From contig CM077665.1 of NCBI GenBank assembly GCA_039707655.1, positions 307,644,486-307,708,485 on the forward strand: DNA of 64,000 bases, read 5' to 3'. This stretch comes from Elymus sibiricus. Lineage: Eukaryota; Streptophyta; Magnoliopsida; Poales; Poaceae. A model generated the notes under the pieces. The model was not told the DNA's origin and searched no databases. It saw only the letters and a list, made by a program, of their open reading frames with translations. The position numbers and the translations under genes were made by a program. This document shows positions 43,680 to 54,600 of the stretch, one piece after another (positions within the stretch are counted from its first letter, which is position 1; each line of letters begins with the position of its first letter).

Positions 43680-44362
43680 GACGGCGGGTTACGCTACAAA
43701 AATAGAAGGAATGGCGGGTTAAGAAGAGCAGTCGCTGTGTAATGCAGTTATAATCAGTGTAAGTGGAAGAGCTAAGCCGCCAGAAAAATTGGCGGAGAGC
43801 CGGCAATACAATGGCGACTTACGAAGCCAAGATGGTATGGATGGGAAAATGACTAAGTGCAGAAAACAGATTTTGCATATTGTCTATTCATTGCAAGATC
43901 TACGGGCGAAGAAAAAATGAAAATGAATACGACCTAGAAATAACAGTGGATGAACGAGATCAATCTACCCGCAACAATGAGTGTCATATGGACACAAAAA
44001 TGAGTGGGGGATGGACTTCGGAGGAGTGCCCGCAGCCAAAGGGTAGTGATACGAGGTCTTGGGCAGTGCTCGATGCCTCGGTGGTTATCGATGGTGATGA
44101 ACTCGCAAGAACAAGGAAGAACTCGGAACCCTAACGGGAGTGTACACAGATTCAATGAGGATCAGAGGAGCTTACCTCTGAGATGCGGAGGCGCCGATGA
44201 GGCTCTGGTCCGTTTCGGGCTGAGGCAGTGGCCGGCGAGGAGAGCGACGGCGCGTCTTCGGTTGCGGGCGGCGGAGCTCTGGAGAGGGAGGCTTCACGCG
44301 AGGAAGGAGACGACAGCGACAGGCGGAGAAAGGGAGGAGGCGCACGTGGCGCTATTTATAAG
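43680..44362 (-). promoter_or_regulatory. Promoter, 5' UTR and leader intron of the Tat1 antisense gene
   Basis: On minus: a TATA box, tataaatag (plus 44352-44360), a CT-rich GC-rich leader (about 44320-44176), a 5' splice site gtaag (44175), an intron, and a 3' splice site tttttgtag ending at 43694, followed 14 bases later by the ATG (43679). A cacgtg G-box core lies at 44343-44348. This is a complete plant-type RNA polymerase II promoter and leader, separate from the LTR promoter and pointing the other way. Confidence 0.7.
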
Positions 44363-44599
44363 GAAAAGGGCAACCGTACGCGCGAAAGTGGGGAGCTACA
44401 GTAAATTGGCGCCTTGATTTTCGGGATGACCTTTCGGTGACAAAGATCCGTTGCAAACGTCATGGAATCTTTTCCGAATATTCCGTGTGACGTCATGGCG
44501 GGTTACAAGTTGACTTTCCAGATGACAGCGCAATGAAGACTCGCCGTTAAGTAAAGTTAAAGATTGACATGAGCTGGCTCAAATCAACCTGGGGCCTAA
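44363..44599 (+). repeat. Tat1 3' untranslated end and polypurine tract
   Basis: No coding sequence. It covers the region upstream of the antisense promoter and ends in cctggggcctaa immediately before the 3' LTR, the likely plus-strand primer. Confidence 0.65.
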
Positions 44600-45142
44600 T
44601 GTTGGGGATATAACCCGTGGTGAGACCCGCCCAGGCGGGGCCGGGTTACACCGGGCGGCTCGTAAGCCCAAGACTTGTAAGGTGGGCTTAAGGATGCAGG
44701 CAAGGCCGCCAGGGCGGCTTACCAGATGTGCCGTTGACAGGGGCCCAGAGACGGAAGATGGCGTGAAGACCCGGGTGGCTAAGCCGCCCGGTGGCGGCTT
44801 ACCCAAGATGGTATGGCGGCTCAGAGACAGAATAGGACACGCTGTGTGAGTCGGTTTGAGACTCGTGTAACCCGGGGCCTTGACCTCTTATATAAAGGCT
44901 AGACCCCGGGGCGGCTTAGACAAGAAACCAAGTAATCGAGAGCTAGGTCAAGCAATCCGCTCCCTTGTAATCGATACTCCAGCTAATACAACACAAGCAG
45001 GACATAGGCTTTTACCTCTACTTGAGGGGCCGAACCTGGGTAAACTCGTGTCCTTCGTCCCGATCAACCCCTTTGAGTCCACTGCTATGGCGATGGCCTC
45101 GAACCTAAGTCTTCGGACATCTGCCGTGACAAAACCACGACA
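44600..45142 (+). repeat. Tat1 3' LTR (543 bp)
   Basis: Identical to the 5' LTR except at 44729 and 45004. It is followed by TSD gtaag (45143-45147) and the resumed C1 integrase frame. Confidence 0.93.
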
Positions 45143-45147
45143 GTAAG

Positions 45148-46105
45148 TGTGAGAGTTTGATCCGTAATGAAGTAGGAATCCTTCATGAGATTTAGGAGCA
45201 AATTTAGTACGACGAAGCTTATCAAGAATGTAGCACGTTGAGCCGAATACCCGAAAGTATCCAACTTGGGGTTTGTTACCGGTGAGTAGCTCGTATGCCG
45301 TTTTACCGAGAAGCTTGTGCAAGTAGAGTCGGTTCGTGGCATGACATGCTGTTTCCACGGCTTCTGCCCAAAAGTGTCTTGGCGTCTTGTATTCGTCAAG
45401 CATCGTTCTTGCCATCTCAATAAGAGTTCGGTTCTTCCTCTCAACAACTCCATTTTGTTGAGGCGTGTATGTAGCCGAGAACTCATCTGAAACACCTTCT
45501 TCATCAAGAAAGGTATCTACATGGGTGTTCTTGAACTCCGATCCGTTATCACTCTGAACCTTCTTGATCTTCACTTCAAATTGATTTTGCGCTTTGCGAA
45601 CGAAGTTCTTGAAGATCTTTTGTACCAGCGACTTATCATCAAGAAAGAATACCCACGTAAATCTGGAAAAATCATCAACTATAACTAGACCATAGGAATT
45701 TCCACCGAGGCTCTTGTAAGCATTGGGACCAAAAAGATCCATATGAAGTAACTCGAGTGGTCTCCTAGTAGTCATGATGTTCTTTACGGGATGACTTCCA
45801 CCTACTTGCTTTCCGGCTTGACAAGCACTACAAAGTCTATCTTTGTCAAAGATAACATCTTTAACACCAAGTATATGATCACCTTTGATAAGCTTGTCTA
45901 GATTACACATGCCAACATGTCCTAGTCTTCTATGCCAAAGCCAACCTTTAGAAGATTTTGTAATAAGACAAGTAAGAGGTTTGGATCTCTTAGTGAAATC
46001 GACAATGTAGAGATCACCTCTACGGAAACCGGTAAAGATCATGTTATGATTATCTTGGCGAAACACTTGGCAATCTACTTTCGTGAATAGCACATTAAAA
46101 CCAAG
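45148..46105 (-). pseudogene. C1 GAG-pre-integrase and integrase
   Basis: Minus-strand copia integrase. The HHCC finger is visible (WLWHRRLGHVG then CSACQ). The catalytic triad is present: D in LLHMDLFGP, D in SDNGSEF, E in NGVVERKNR. Downstream it reads into the conserved FGSTCYI segment and stops where Tat1 entered. It is separated from the protease by a 1-bp shift at about 46100. No stop within the domain itself. Confidence 0.9.
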
Positions 46106-47006
46106 TCGGCAAGTCTAGATATGGAAAGAAGATTGTAGCCAAGGGATTCAAAAAGCATGACGTTTTTAATAGAGCTATCATGGGATATGGCCACCTTACC
46201 AAGACCGAGTACCTTACCCTTGGAGTTGTCTCCAAAAGTTACATACCTTCGCGGTCCATGGTTTGGTGTGATCTTTTCAAACATCTCTCTATCTCCGGTC
46301 ATATGATCGGTGCATCCACTATCGAGAATCCACTCTTTTCCTCCGGACATGTAATCCTCGAAGTTTGCCATGAGACTTAGGTTCTTCATGATCTTCTCAT
46401 GCTCGATGTCGAACAACTCATCTTCATCATAGTAGCCATGTTCCACATTGTCATCATCAAGTGGGAAATCCTCATCACAAGGAACAATAAATTCGTTAGG
46501 GTTGTGATCATGACAATGTTCAAGATTATGAATGCGAATGGCTTCTACAATGATGTTGTTGATAGTTATGACATCTCCTTTAGCACGCATAAGGTCTCTA
46601 AGCTCAAATAGATAGCCATCAAATTTGGGATCACTAGGCATCATTTTGTGAAAGACAATAGTTTTATGAAGAATTTCATCAAGATTGCTTAATGAATAAC
46701 TTGGATATCGTTTCTCCAAGTCATTCCACAAAGCATAAGCACATTCAAAATTCTTCATTTGATTGAGCACTATCCTAGGCAATCCTCTAATGATAAGATT
46801 AACAGTTCTAAGATTGCATAGCATATCAATTTCCTCTTCGTGTGTGGGATGTAAAGGATCAGTGGGAGGTACATAGGGGCTCTTAACATACTTGCTTAAA
46901 TGAAATTCATTGAATAGATCAAGCATCTTATATTCCATTGACTATAGTACTCCCCATCAAGAATAGGCACTCTACAACTCAAACTTCCTATACTAGACAC
47001 ATCCAT
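46075..47006 (-). pseudogene. C1 gag and protease, frameshifted
   Basis: The gag start is at 47006 with an N-terminus of about 36 codons, then a 1-bp shift at about 46935, then a long frame to 46075. The gag domain passes almost directly into the protease (WILDSGCTDHMTG, catalytic D-S-G). The zinc knuckle and long tail seen in C2 are missing, so an internal deletion joined gag to protease. A second shift at about 46100 precedes integrase. Confidence 0.85.
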
Positions 47007-47043
47007 CTTCCTCCACGGTGATGAAACCGATGCAATGGAGACC

Positions 47044-47060
47044 AACGCTCTGATACCAAT
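47044..47060 (-). other. C1 primer-binding site
   Basis: On minus, ATTGGTATCAGAGC follows directly on the LTR end, matching the initiator-Met tRNA complement. It fixes C1's 5' end and direction. Confidence 0.85.
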
Positions 47061-47147
47061 TGAGGGATCACTAGAAGTGTGTCTAGAGGGGGGCGGTGAA
47101 TAGACCAATTGAGGGATCACTAGAAGTGTGACTAGAAGTGTTCTATA
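47061..47147 (-). other. Truncated C1 5' LTR and rearrangement junction
   Basis: Only about 45 bp of the 5' LTR remain (47061-47105). A second copy of caattgagggatcactagaa, running on into gtgtg, follows at 47106-47130. Then come actagaagtg and ttctata, and gypsy G begins at acagaag (47148). Repeated short pieces like this are typical of error-prone end joining or template switching. Confidence 0.75.
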
Positions 47148-49335
47148 ACAGAAGTCGACTCGGACGACGACGAGGACACGCCAGCCTCCAAGAAAAAGGG
47201 ACGGAAGCACAATCGGAAGCGCAAGGGAAAAGCAGTGATAGACGTCGAAGGGAACGACAACTCCCACTCCGGCAAGAAGGCCAAGTCCAAGGGGTCCGAC
47301 AAGAACGCTGCCGCATGCTCTAGAGACTACGAGGCCGCGGCAGGAGAAAAGACCGGCAGGCCATACTGCAAGAGCCACCTCACCAAGAGCCATGACATCA
47401 CCGAATGCCGTCAAGTAGAACATCTTGCTGAGAAACAAAACCAAGAGTACGAAAAGCACGACAAGGAGAAGGGCCAAGATGGTGTAGGTGGCTCCAGCAA
47501 GAAAAACAATGGTGGCCGTGGTGGCCGTTGCGGCAAGGCCCCAAGGAGAAGCCTGCTAGAGGCCGGGACAAAAAGTATGATGACGAAGACGATGATGACG
47601 ATAGAGATGAAGAGAAATATGAAGGCCAAGAATTCCAGAAGGCTATCGATGCTATGTGTGTTGACGGAGGCGCATCTTTGCACTCCTCTCACCGGCGACT
47701 CAAGCAGTGGGCCCGTGAGATCAACGCAGCAAAGCCAGCGGCAGAGGCGAGAAAACCCCTCAAGTGGTCCAACACTCCCATCATCTTCGACGCTGAGGAC
47801 CACCCTGACCGCATCACCGCTGTCGGGTGTGTGCCGTTGTTGGTGTCACCAACAATACGGAACCTCAAGGTCACAAAGATGTTGGTCGGCAGTGGAGCCG
47901 GTCTGAATCTGATATCAACAGACGTAATCAAGCGTCTACAGATTCCCGACTCGGATCTCAAACCGACGGGGTCTTTTTAAGGAGTCAACCTGGAAAGATC
48001 CCAGCCCAAGGGGAAGATAACTCTGTCGGTCACATTTGGCAGCGAGCTCAACTTCAGAATAGAGAGGGTCGTCTTCGACGTCGCTAAGATGTCGCTGCCA
48101 TACAATGTGATTTTGGGCCGACCGGCGCTGACGAAGTTTATGCGGCGTCTCACCACGCCTACAATACCCTCAAGATGCCAGGGCCGATGAGCATCATCAC
48201 CGTCTGCGCTAACAACAAGGACGCGGTCCTCTGCGTTGACAAGCTCTTCCGGGAGGCAGTGGCATGGTCTGCCGACGAGGCACTCGCTCCTGCCGGCAAA
48301 GCTCCTGGGGGAAGGACAAGAACATGAATTCCGGTGAATCTCGTAAGGACTCCGGGAAGTGCACCAAGGAGTACAGCGCGCCCGTCGAGGACTTACCAGA
48401 GACCTCTGCTGCCAGGAGCAAGAAAAACAAGGTGATCATCCCCAAGACGAAACAAGTGGCTGCACGGGAGGACGGCGAGGGTTGCACTTTCACTATAAGT
48501 GCCACCCTCGATAGCAAATAGGAAAGCGCACTTGTCTCCTTCCTGCGGGCGAATGTTGATGTGTTTGCCTGGCAACCATCCGACATCCCCGGTGTTCCCA
48601 AGGAGGTGATTGAGCACCACCTTGCCATTTGTCCCCATGCACGTCCTGTCAAGTAGAAGGTCCAAAAGCAAGCCCTGGAACGACAAGAGTTTATTGCCGA
48701 AGAAATCAAGAAACTAGAAGCAGCAGGCCTGATCAGACGTGTGATCCACCCAACTTGGTTGGCGAATCCAATGGTAGTACGCAAGGCGAAGGGGAAGTGG
48801 AGACTTTGCATCGACTTCACTGATGTCAATAAGGCTTGCCCGAAGGACCCCTTCCCCTTGCCACGCATCGATCAGATAGTGGACTCAACCGCTGGCTGTG
48901 ACCTGTTGTCTTTCCTTGACGCCTACTCTGGCTACCACTAGATCTTCATGGCCAAGGAAGACGAGGAGAAAACGACACTCATCACTCCTTGCAGCACGTA
49001 CTGTTTCAAGCGTATGCCATTTGTGTTGAAGAGTGCCGGCTCAACGTTCGCAAGGGCTATTCAGATTGGTTTTGGGCCGCAGCTACATTGGAACGTGGAG
49101 GCATACATGGACGACATAGTGGTCAAGACCAGGGACAAGGCCATGCTGATTCAAGACCTAGACGAGACCTTTGCGAACTTGTGCAAGATCAGTTTGAAGC
49201 TCAACCCCGAGAAATGCGTGTTTTGAGTCCCCTCCGGCAAGCTCCTCGGGTTCTTTGTGTCACAACGCGGGATCGAAACCAACCCCGCCAAGATTGAGGC
49301 AATTGAGCAGTTGGAGGCACCGAAGCGCATCAAGG
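47148..49335 (+). pseudogene. Gypsy element G, copy B: gag-protease-RT
   Basis: Second copy of the fragment at 918-3092, about 96.5% identical over 600 bp by eye. It shares with copy A the protease change (G-S-G) and in-frame stops at about 47978 (TAA), 48519 (TAG), 48655 (TAG) and 48940 (TAG). It differs in having Trp where A has TGA (about 48798) and a private TGA at about 49224. RT has YMDD. It is interrupted at caagg (49331-49335) by the solo LTR and resumes at 50949. Confidence 0.85.
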
Positions 49336-49452
49336 TGAGGGATCACTAGAAGTGTGTCTAGAGGGGGGGGGTGAATAGACTACTTGCAAGAATTAAAAAC
49401 CTAACCTTTTCCCAAGTTAATTGGTTGGCAGATTTTAGCATTTATAGCAAGT

Positions 49453-49539
49453 TGTGACGCCCGGATAATTAAGCTACAGTAATCCCACGCTGATGGTGCC
49501 ATGTTAATTGGTTGGCAGATTTTAGCATTTATAGCAAGT
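49453..49539 (+). repeat. LARD footprint and duplicated LTR segment
   Basis: After caagt (49448-49452) come 51 bp identical in type to the LARD terminus (tgtgacgcccggataattaa onward). A second copy of ttaattggttggcagatttt through tagcaagt follows, and then normal LTR sequence. The insertion point is the one used by the full LARD at 3212. Confidence 0.85.
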
Positions 49540-50228
49540 CTAGCACACCCTACACATGCAAGTCAACAAGTATGGCAGCGGAAAGTAAAGACATTGCACA
49601 TGGAAGTAAAGAGATGAGATAGGAAGATCAAACGCATGAGGGACACGAAGATTGTTTCTGTGGTTCCGATAGGTGGTGCTATCGTACGTCCACGTTTATG
49701 GAGTCTTCAACCCACAGAGGGTAACGGTCGCGAGAGTCCACAGAGGGCTCCACCCAAAAGGGTCCACGAAGTACCAACCTTGACTATTCCATAACGGCTT
49801 CCGTCCACAAAGGACAAGCCTCACTATGGGTAGATCTTCACGAAGTAGGCGATCTCCTTGCCCGTACAAACTTCTTGGTTCAACTCCACAACACGAAGTA
49901 GGAGGCTCCCAAGCGACACCTAACCAATCTAGGAGGCACCACCCTCCAAAAGGTAATAGGCTCGGCAATGTCGATGAACTCCTTGCTTTTGTGCTTCAAG
50001 ATGATAGACTCCTCAACACACAATCACTCTCTCACAGATTTGGCTATGGTGGAAGAGAATGATTTGGTGGAAAGCAACTTGGGGAGGCTAGAGATCAAGA
50101 TTCATATGGATAGAGTGGAATGGCTTGATCTCCACACATGAGTAGGTGGCTCTCTCTCAGAAAATAGGATGGGGCAAGTATGGAATAGTTCTGAGTGCTT
50201 CTCTTTCGAGTGGGTGGTGGTGAAGGGG

Positions 50229-50615
50229 TATATATAGGCATCCCCAAAAATCCAACCGTTACTCCTAAAGTGACCAACTCGGTGAAACCGAAGTATAAAA
50301 CTCGGTTGTACCGAAGTGACCAAAAGGCAGCAACTTTTGAATCTCGGTGAGACCGCTACATAACTCTCGGTGGTACCGATTAGGTGACCAACGGTCAGAT
50401 TGCACAACTCGGTGACGCTGATCCAAAAAACTCGGTAAGACCGATTTAATGAAACGAGGTAACAGAATGTTGGCAAGATGAACTCGGTGGCACCGATGCA
50501 GAATCGGTTGCACCAAATGTCTAGGGTTTGGCATGAGTATGTCTGAGTTTGGGAATCGGTGGCACCGAGTGGGAATTGTTGGTTGCACTGATTTTCATGA
50601 ATGGCTTGGACAGAC
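50229..50615 (-). promoter_or_regulatory. Solo LTR promoter block
   Basis: TATA box at 50229-50237 on minus, with five dyad pairs beginning at 50279, the same plan as the C1 3' LTR. With no element body attached, it could still start minus-strand transcription into gypsy G. That is inference. Confidence 0.65.
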
Positions 50616-50948
50616 TTTTGTGGAAGAGTTTGTGTGTGTTTTTGGTGACTATCACGTGTGCACGTGGAGCATCTTGTTCACCAACAGTACCTTACCCCCT
50701 TTTAATAGTATTGGCTTTCCTATGGACTCAAAGTGATTTCTCACAAAGTAAAATGTAGAGTCCTCTTGCTTGAAGCTTTGCCAATCCATTTCCTTGCATC
50801 CAGGGGTATCTCCTCACAATCCTTTTTGCCAACCCATCTCTCTCTATGGACTTTCACCTAAAATACACTAGGTAGAAATATTAGTCCAAGAGACAGTGTA
50901 TGTTGTTATGAATTATCAAAACCACCAAGGGAGCATGTTGTGCTTTCA

Positions 50949-51274
50949 CAAGGACGTGCACCGCCTGGCGGGCTGCATCGCCGCCCTCAGCAGGTTCATT
51001 TTCAAATCTGCAGAGCGCGCCCTACCATTTTTCAAAATCCTGAAAAAGGCGGGCCCAATGACGTGGACCCCGGAAGCGGAGGCAGCGCTACAAGATTTGA
51101 AGAAATACCTATTCTCAATGCCAGTCCTAGTCACACCTAAACAAAAGGAACCATTGTTGCTATACTTGGAGGCAACGAACCAGGTGGTTAGTGTTGCACT
51201 GGTGGTGGAAAGGGAAGCTGAGGAGGACGAAGCAGCAACCCTCGAGCCGGCGACCGACGAGCTGGAGTCAGCCC
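50949..51274 (+). pseudogene. Gypsy G copy B, RT end to RNase H start
   Basis: Continues the RT frame of 49335 after the solo LTR. It has the RLAGCIAALSRF segment, typical of the region between RT and RNase H in Tat-like gypsies, then LLLYLEATNQVVS of the RNase H start. It is cut at 51274 by the Athila element (candidate TSD agccc, 51270-51274). Confidence 0.85.
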
Positions 51275-52789
51275 TGATACGTCCATTTTGCATCATGATT
51301 TCTTATTCATATTTACCTTATCCTTGTCCATTATTCCCTATTATCATACAATTCTTATGCTCTTTCTCTCTGAATATGCAAGGTACATCACGAAGAGGGA
51401 ATTATCTGGAAACTGGAATTCTGGACCGGAAAACCGAGAAAAAGGCGGAAAAATCACCAGACTCCAAATGACCTGATACTTCACGGGGATTTTTATTGAA
51501 TATATGTGAATTTCTGGGCTAAAAATATACTAGAGGGGGCCACCAGCCACGCACAAGCCAACACGGCGCCCCCAGGTCACGCCCTGATGGCTTGTGGGGC
51601 CCTGGCTAGCCTCCCGACGCCCCTCTTCTCTTATATGGTGTGTTTTACCCTAGTAAAAATCATAAGCACCCTTTCGAGACAAAGCGCTACCGTCTCGAGG
51701 CGGAAACCTGGGCAGAGGCCCTTTTGCACTCCGGCAGTCAGATTCTGCCGGGGAAATTCCTCTCCGAGAGGGGGAGATCGAAGCCATCATCATCACCAAT
51801 GCTTCCTCCTTCGTGGGAGGACCAATCCTCATCAACATCTTCACCAGCACCATCTCATATCCAACCCTAGTTCATCTCTTGTATTCAATCTTTGTCTCAA
51901 AACGTCAGATTGGTACCTGTGGGTTACTAGTTGTGTTGATTACATCTTGTAGTTGATGCTTGTTGGATTACTTGGTGGAAGATATTATGTTCAGATCCTT
52001 AATTATTATTATTATTGCACCTCTGATCTTGAACATGTTCATGAGGTGTGAGTAGTTACTATTGTTCCTGAGGACATGGGAGAAGTCTGGTTATAAGTAA
52101 TCGTGTGAAGTTGGTATTCGTTCGATATTTTGATGATATGTATGTTGTTACTTCTCTTAGTGGTGTCATGTGAACGTCGACTACATGACACTTCACCATG
52201 TTATGGGCCTAAGGGAAGTCATTGTGGAGTAACAAGTAGATGATGGGTTGCTAGAGTGACAGAAGCTTAAACTCCAGTTTATGCGTTGCTTCATAAGGGG
52301 CTGATTTGGATCCACATGTTTCATGGTATGTTTAGATTTATCTTAATTCTTCTTTTGTAGTCGCGGATGCTTGCCAGAGGGGGTAATCATAAGTAGGTTG
52401 TTAGTTCAAGTAAGAACAACACCTTAGCACCGGTCCACCCACATATCAAATTATCAAAGTAGCGAACGCGAATCAACTCAACATGATGAACATGACTAGA
52501 CAGAAATTCCCATGTGTCCTCGGGAGCGCTTGTTTAATATAAGAGTATTTTCAGGCCTGTCCTTTGCTACAAAAAGGATTGGGCTACCTTGCTGCACCTT
52601 TACTACTATTGTTACTTGTTGCTTGTTACGAATTATCTTGCTAGAAATCTATCTACTATCGTTACTTACAGCACTTACAGAGAATACCTTGCTGAAAACC
52701 TCTTGTCATTTCCTTCTGCTCCTCGTTGGGTTCGACACTCTTACTTATCGAAGGGACTATGATTGATCCCCTATACTTGTGGGTCATCA
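51275..52789 (+). repeat. Athila 5' LTR (1515 bp)
   Basis: Starts tgatacgtcc and ends gggtcatca. TATA-like ttatatgg at 51631-51638 follows a CG-rich block (51535-51620) with gcacaagccaaca and cacgccctgatggcttgtg. The same block reappears at about 57750-57820. No primer-independent coding sequence. Confidence 0.88.
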
Positions 52790-52800
52790 AGATTCTTTTC

Positions 52801-52818
52801 TGGCGCCATTGCCGGGGA
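52801..52818 (+). other. Athila primer-binding site (tRNA-Asp type)
   Basis: tggcgccattgccggggag matches the complement of the plant tRNA-Asp 3' end with one mismatch, the usual primer for Athila elements. Confidence 0.85.
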
Positions 52819-52894
52819 GTGAAGCGCCTTTGGTAAGTGGAATTGGTAAGGAAGCATTTTGTTTACATGCTGAAATTTACTGTTGCTTGTCGCT

Positions 52895-53770
52895 ATGAAC
52901 GTTCACCCTTTGAGTGGCTTGTTTGGGGCATCTTCGCCTCGAACTGAAGATGAGGAAATTATTCCTCAACCTACTGAACCTACTGAAAACATTTATTATG
53001 AGATTCCTTCGGGTATGCTTGAAAAACTCTTATCCCATCCATATGATGGAACGACTCACCCTGATAATCATTTGATATTTGTCGATGAAGTTTATGGATT
53101 ATTTCAGCTAGCAGGGTTGTCTGGAGACAAAGTTAAGAAGAAAGTTTTCCCTTTATCTTTGGAGGGAAAGGCACTAATGTGGTACAGGCTATTGGGCGAT
53201 ATTAGATCATGGGACTAGAATAGCTTGAAGTTGGAATTTCATCAGAAGTTTTATCCTATGCATCTAGTTCATCGTGTTCGGAACTTTATTTATAATTGTT
53301 GGCCTCGTGAAGGAGAAAGTATCGCTCAAGCTTGGGGGAGGCTTAAATCTATGATGCACACCTGCCCCAACCATGAGATCTCAAGAAACACTATTATCCA
53401 AAAAAATTATGCTCGGCTTTCTCCTGATGATCAAGTACTAGTCGATTCTTCTTCTACCGGTTCCTTCATGAATAGGACTATTGAATTCAAATGGGATCTT
53501 CTAGAAAGAATTAAACGTAACTATGAAGATTGGGAACTCGACAAAGGTAAAGAGTCAGGTATAAAGCTTGAGTTCGATTGTGTTAAATCCTTTATGGAAC
53601 CTGATGCTTGCTATAAGTTGAGTAATAAATATGGTCTTGACTCTGAGATAGTAGCTTCTTTCTGTGAATCATTTGCTACTCATGTTGGTATCCCTAAGGA
53701 GAATTGGTTTAAATACCATCCACCCATTGAAAAGAAGCTAGAGAAACCTATTAAAATTGAGAAGGAATAA
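52895..53770 (+). pseudogene. Athila gag
   Basis: Gag with ATG at 52895. It contains the Retrotrans_gag core (the W-Y and F-x-x-K-F-Y-P type motif). A single frame is interrupted by TAG at 53216-53218, where Trp is expected, and ends at TAA 53768-53770; downstream the same frame stays readable. Nonsense codons make it non-functional. Confidence 0.85.
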
Positions 53771-54600
53771 ATAATTGATAGCCATGTTGATCCAATTGTT
53801 CCTACTGCTTACATTGAGAAGCCACCTTTCCGTGTTAGAATCAAGGAACATGCTAAAGCTACAACTATGGTTAATAAAAGTCATGCTAGGACACCTACAC
53901 CTCCTAAACAAATAAATGTTGGGCCTAAAGTTGCTATGGTTAAAGATCTGCTAGTTGATAACATTGATGGTCAAGTTATTTACTTTTGTGGTGAAGCTGC
54001 TAGAATTGCAAAACCTGCTAGAAATGCGCAAGATGAACTAGATAAAAATAGACCAGTTGTTGGAATGCCTGTAGTTTTAATTAAAATTGGAGATCATTGT
54101 TATCACGGCTTGTGTGATATTGGTTCTAGTGTTAGCGCTATACCTTTTACCTTATATCAAGAAATTATGAATGACATAGCACTGTCTGAGCTTGAGGACA
54201 TTGATGTTACTGTTAAACTTGCAATCAGAGACACTATTACACCACTTGGGGTTGTTAGAGATGTTGAGGTCTTGTGTGGAAAGGTCAAGTACCCCACTGA
54301 TTTTCTAGTACTTGGTTCAGAATAAGATATCTTTTGTCCCATTATATTTGGTAGACCCTTCTTGAATACTGTTAATGCTGAAATTAATTGTGTAACTGAG
54401 AAGGTTAAAGTAAGCTTTGGCGATGTGTCTCATGAATTTAATTTCTCCAAGTTTAGTAAACAACCACATGAGAAAGAATTACCAAGTAAAGATGAGATCA
54501 TTGGTCTTGCTTCTATTGTCGTACCTCCTACCGATCCGTTAGAACAATATTTACTAGACCATGAAAATGATATGCATATGAATGAGTGAAATGAAATAGA
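53771..54600 (+). pseudogene. Athila gag C-terminus and protease
   Basis: Same frame as gag. It carries the retropepsin segment with CDIGSSVSAIPF, the Athila version of the catalytic motif, and FGRPFL farther on. Stops occur at 54323-54325 (TAA) and 54587-54589 (TGA). Confidence 0.8.

Larger units (their letters stand above)
31904..45142 (+). mobile_element. Tat-lineage gypsy retrotransposon Tat1, complete and very young
   Basis: 13.24-kb element between integrase and RT of C1, TSD gtaag (31899-31903 and 45143-45147). The two 543-bp LTRs differ at only two sites (32033/44729 G-T and 32308/45004 G-A), so it inserted recently. At a commonly used grass rate of 1.3e-8 per site per year this is very roughly 0.14 million years. 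Plus strand: gag-protease and pol in one frame with two amber codons. Pol has two RNase H modules, the mark of the Tat lineage. Between pol and the 3' LTR lie 5.6 kb with tandem repeats and an antisense spliced gene. Confidence 0.93.
3093..47105 (-). mobile_element. Copia (Sirevirus-type) retrotransposon C1, host of three nested insertions
   Basis: Minus-strand copia element assembled from pieces. Order in its own direction: 5' LTR stub (47105-47061), primer site (47060-47044), gag-protease (47006-46075), integrase (46093-45148), RT (31903-30621), RNase H (20831-20034), 3' non-coding region (20030-17973) and 3' LTR (17972-16559 plus 3211-3093). The flanking G frame shows it entered at caagg (3088-3092). 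Met-tRNA primer site, copia domain order, multiplied polypurine tracts and repeated LTR dyads fit the Sirevirus (SIRE/Maximus) group. Insertions of LARD, C2 and Tat1 account for most of its span. The element is dead: frameshifts, nonsense codons, and loss of the gag zinc knuckle and most of the 5' LTR. Confidence 0.85.
49336..50948 (-). repeat. Solo LTR of the C1 family, with a LARD footprint
   Basis: 1613-bp LTR from tgagggatca to gctttca, flanked by perfect caagg repeats (49331-49335 and 50949-50953). It sits at the same base of G as the C1 LTR at 3093. It holds the promoter block (TATA at 50229-50237, dyad array from 50279) and, at 49453-49539, an insert of about 87 bp not native to the LTR. 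It is about 97% identical to the C1 3' LTR. Confidence 0.9.

Noticed and set aside
44004..44417. Plus-strand ORF of 137 codons before the Tat1 3' LTR
   Set aside because: Antisense shadow of the GC-rich leader of the accessory gene; no homology features.
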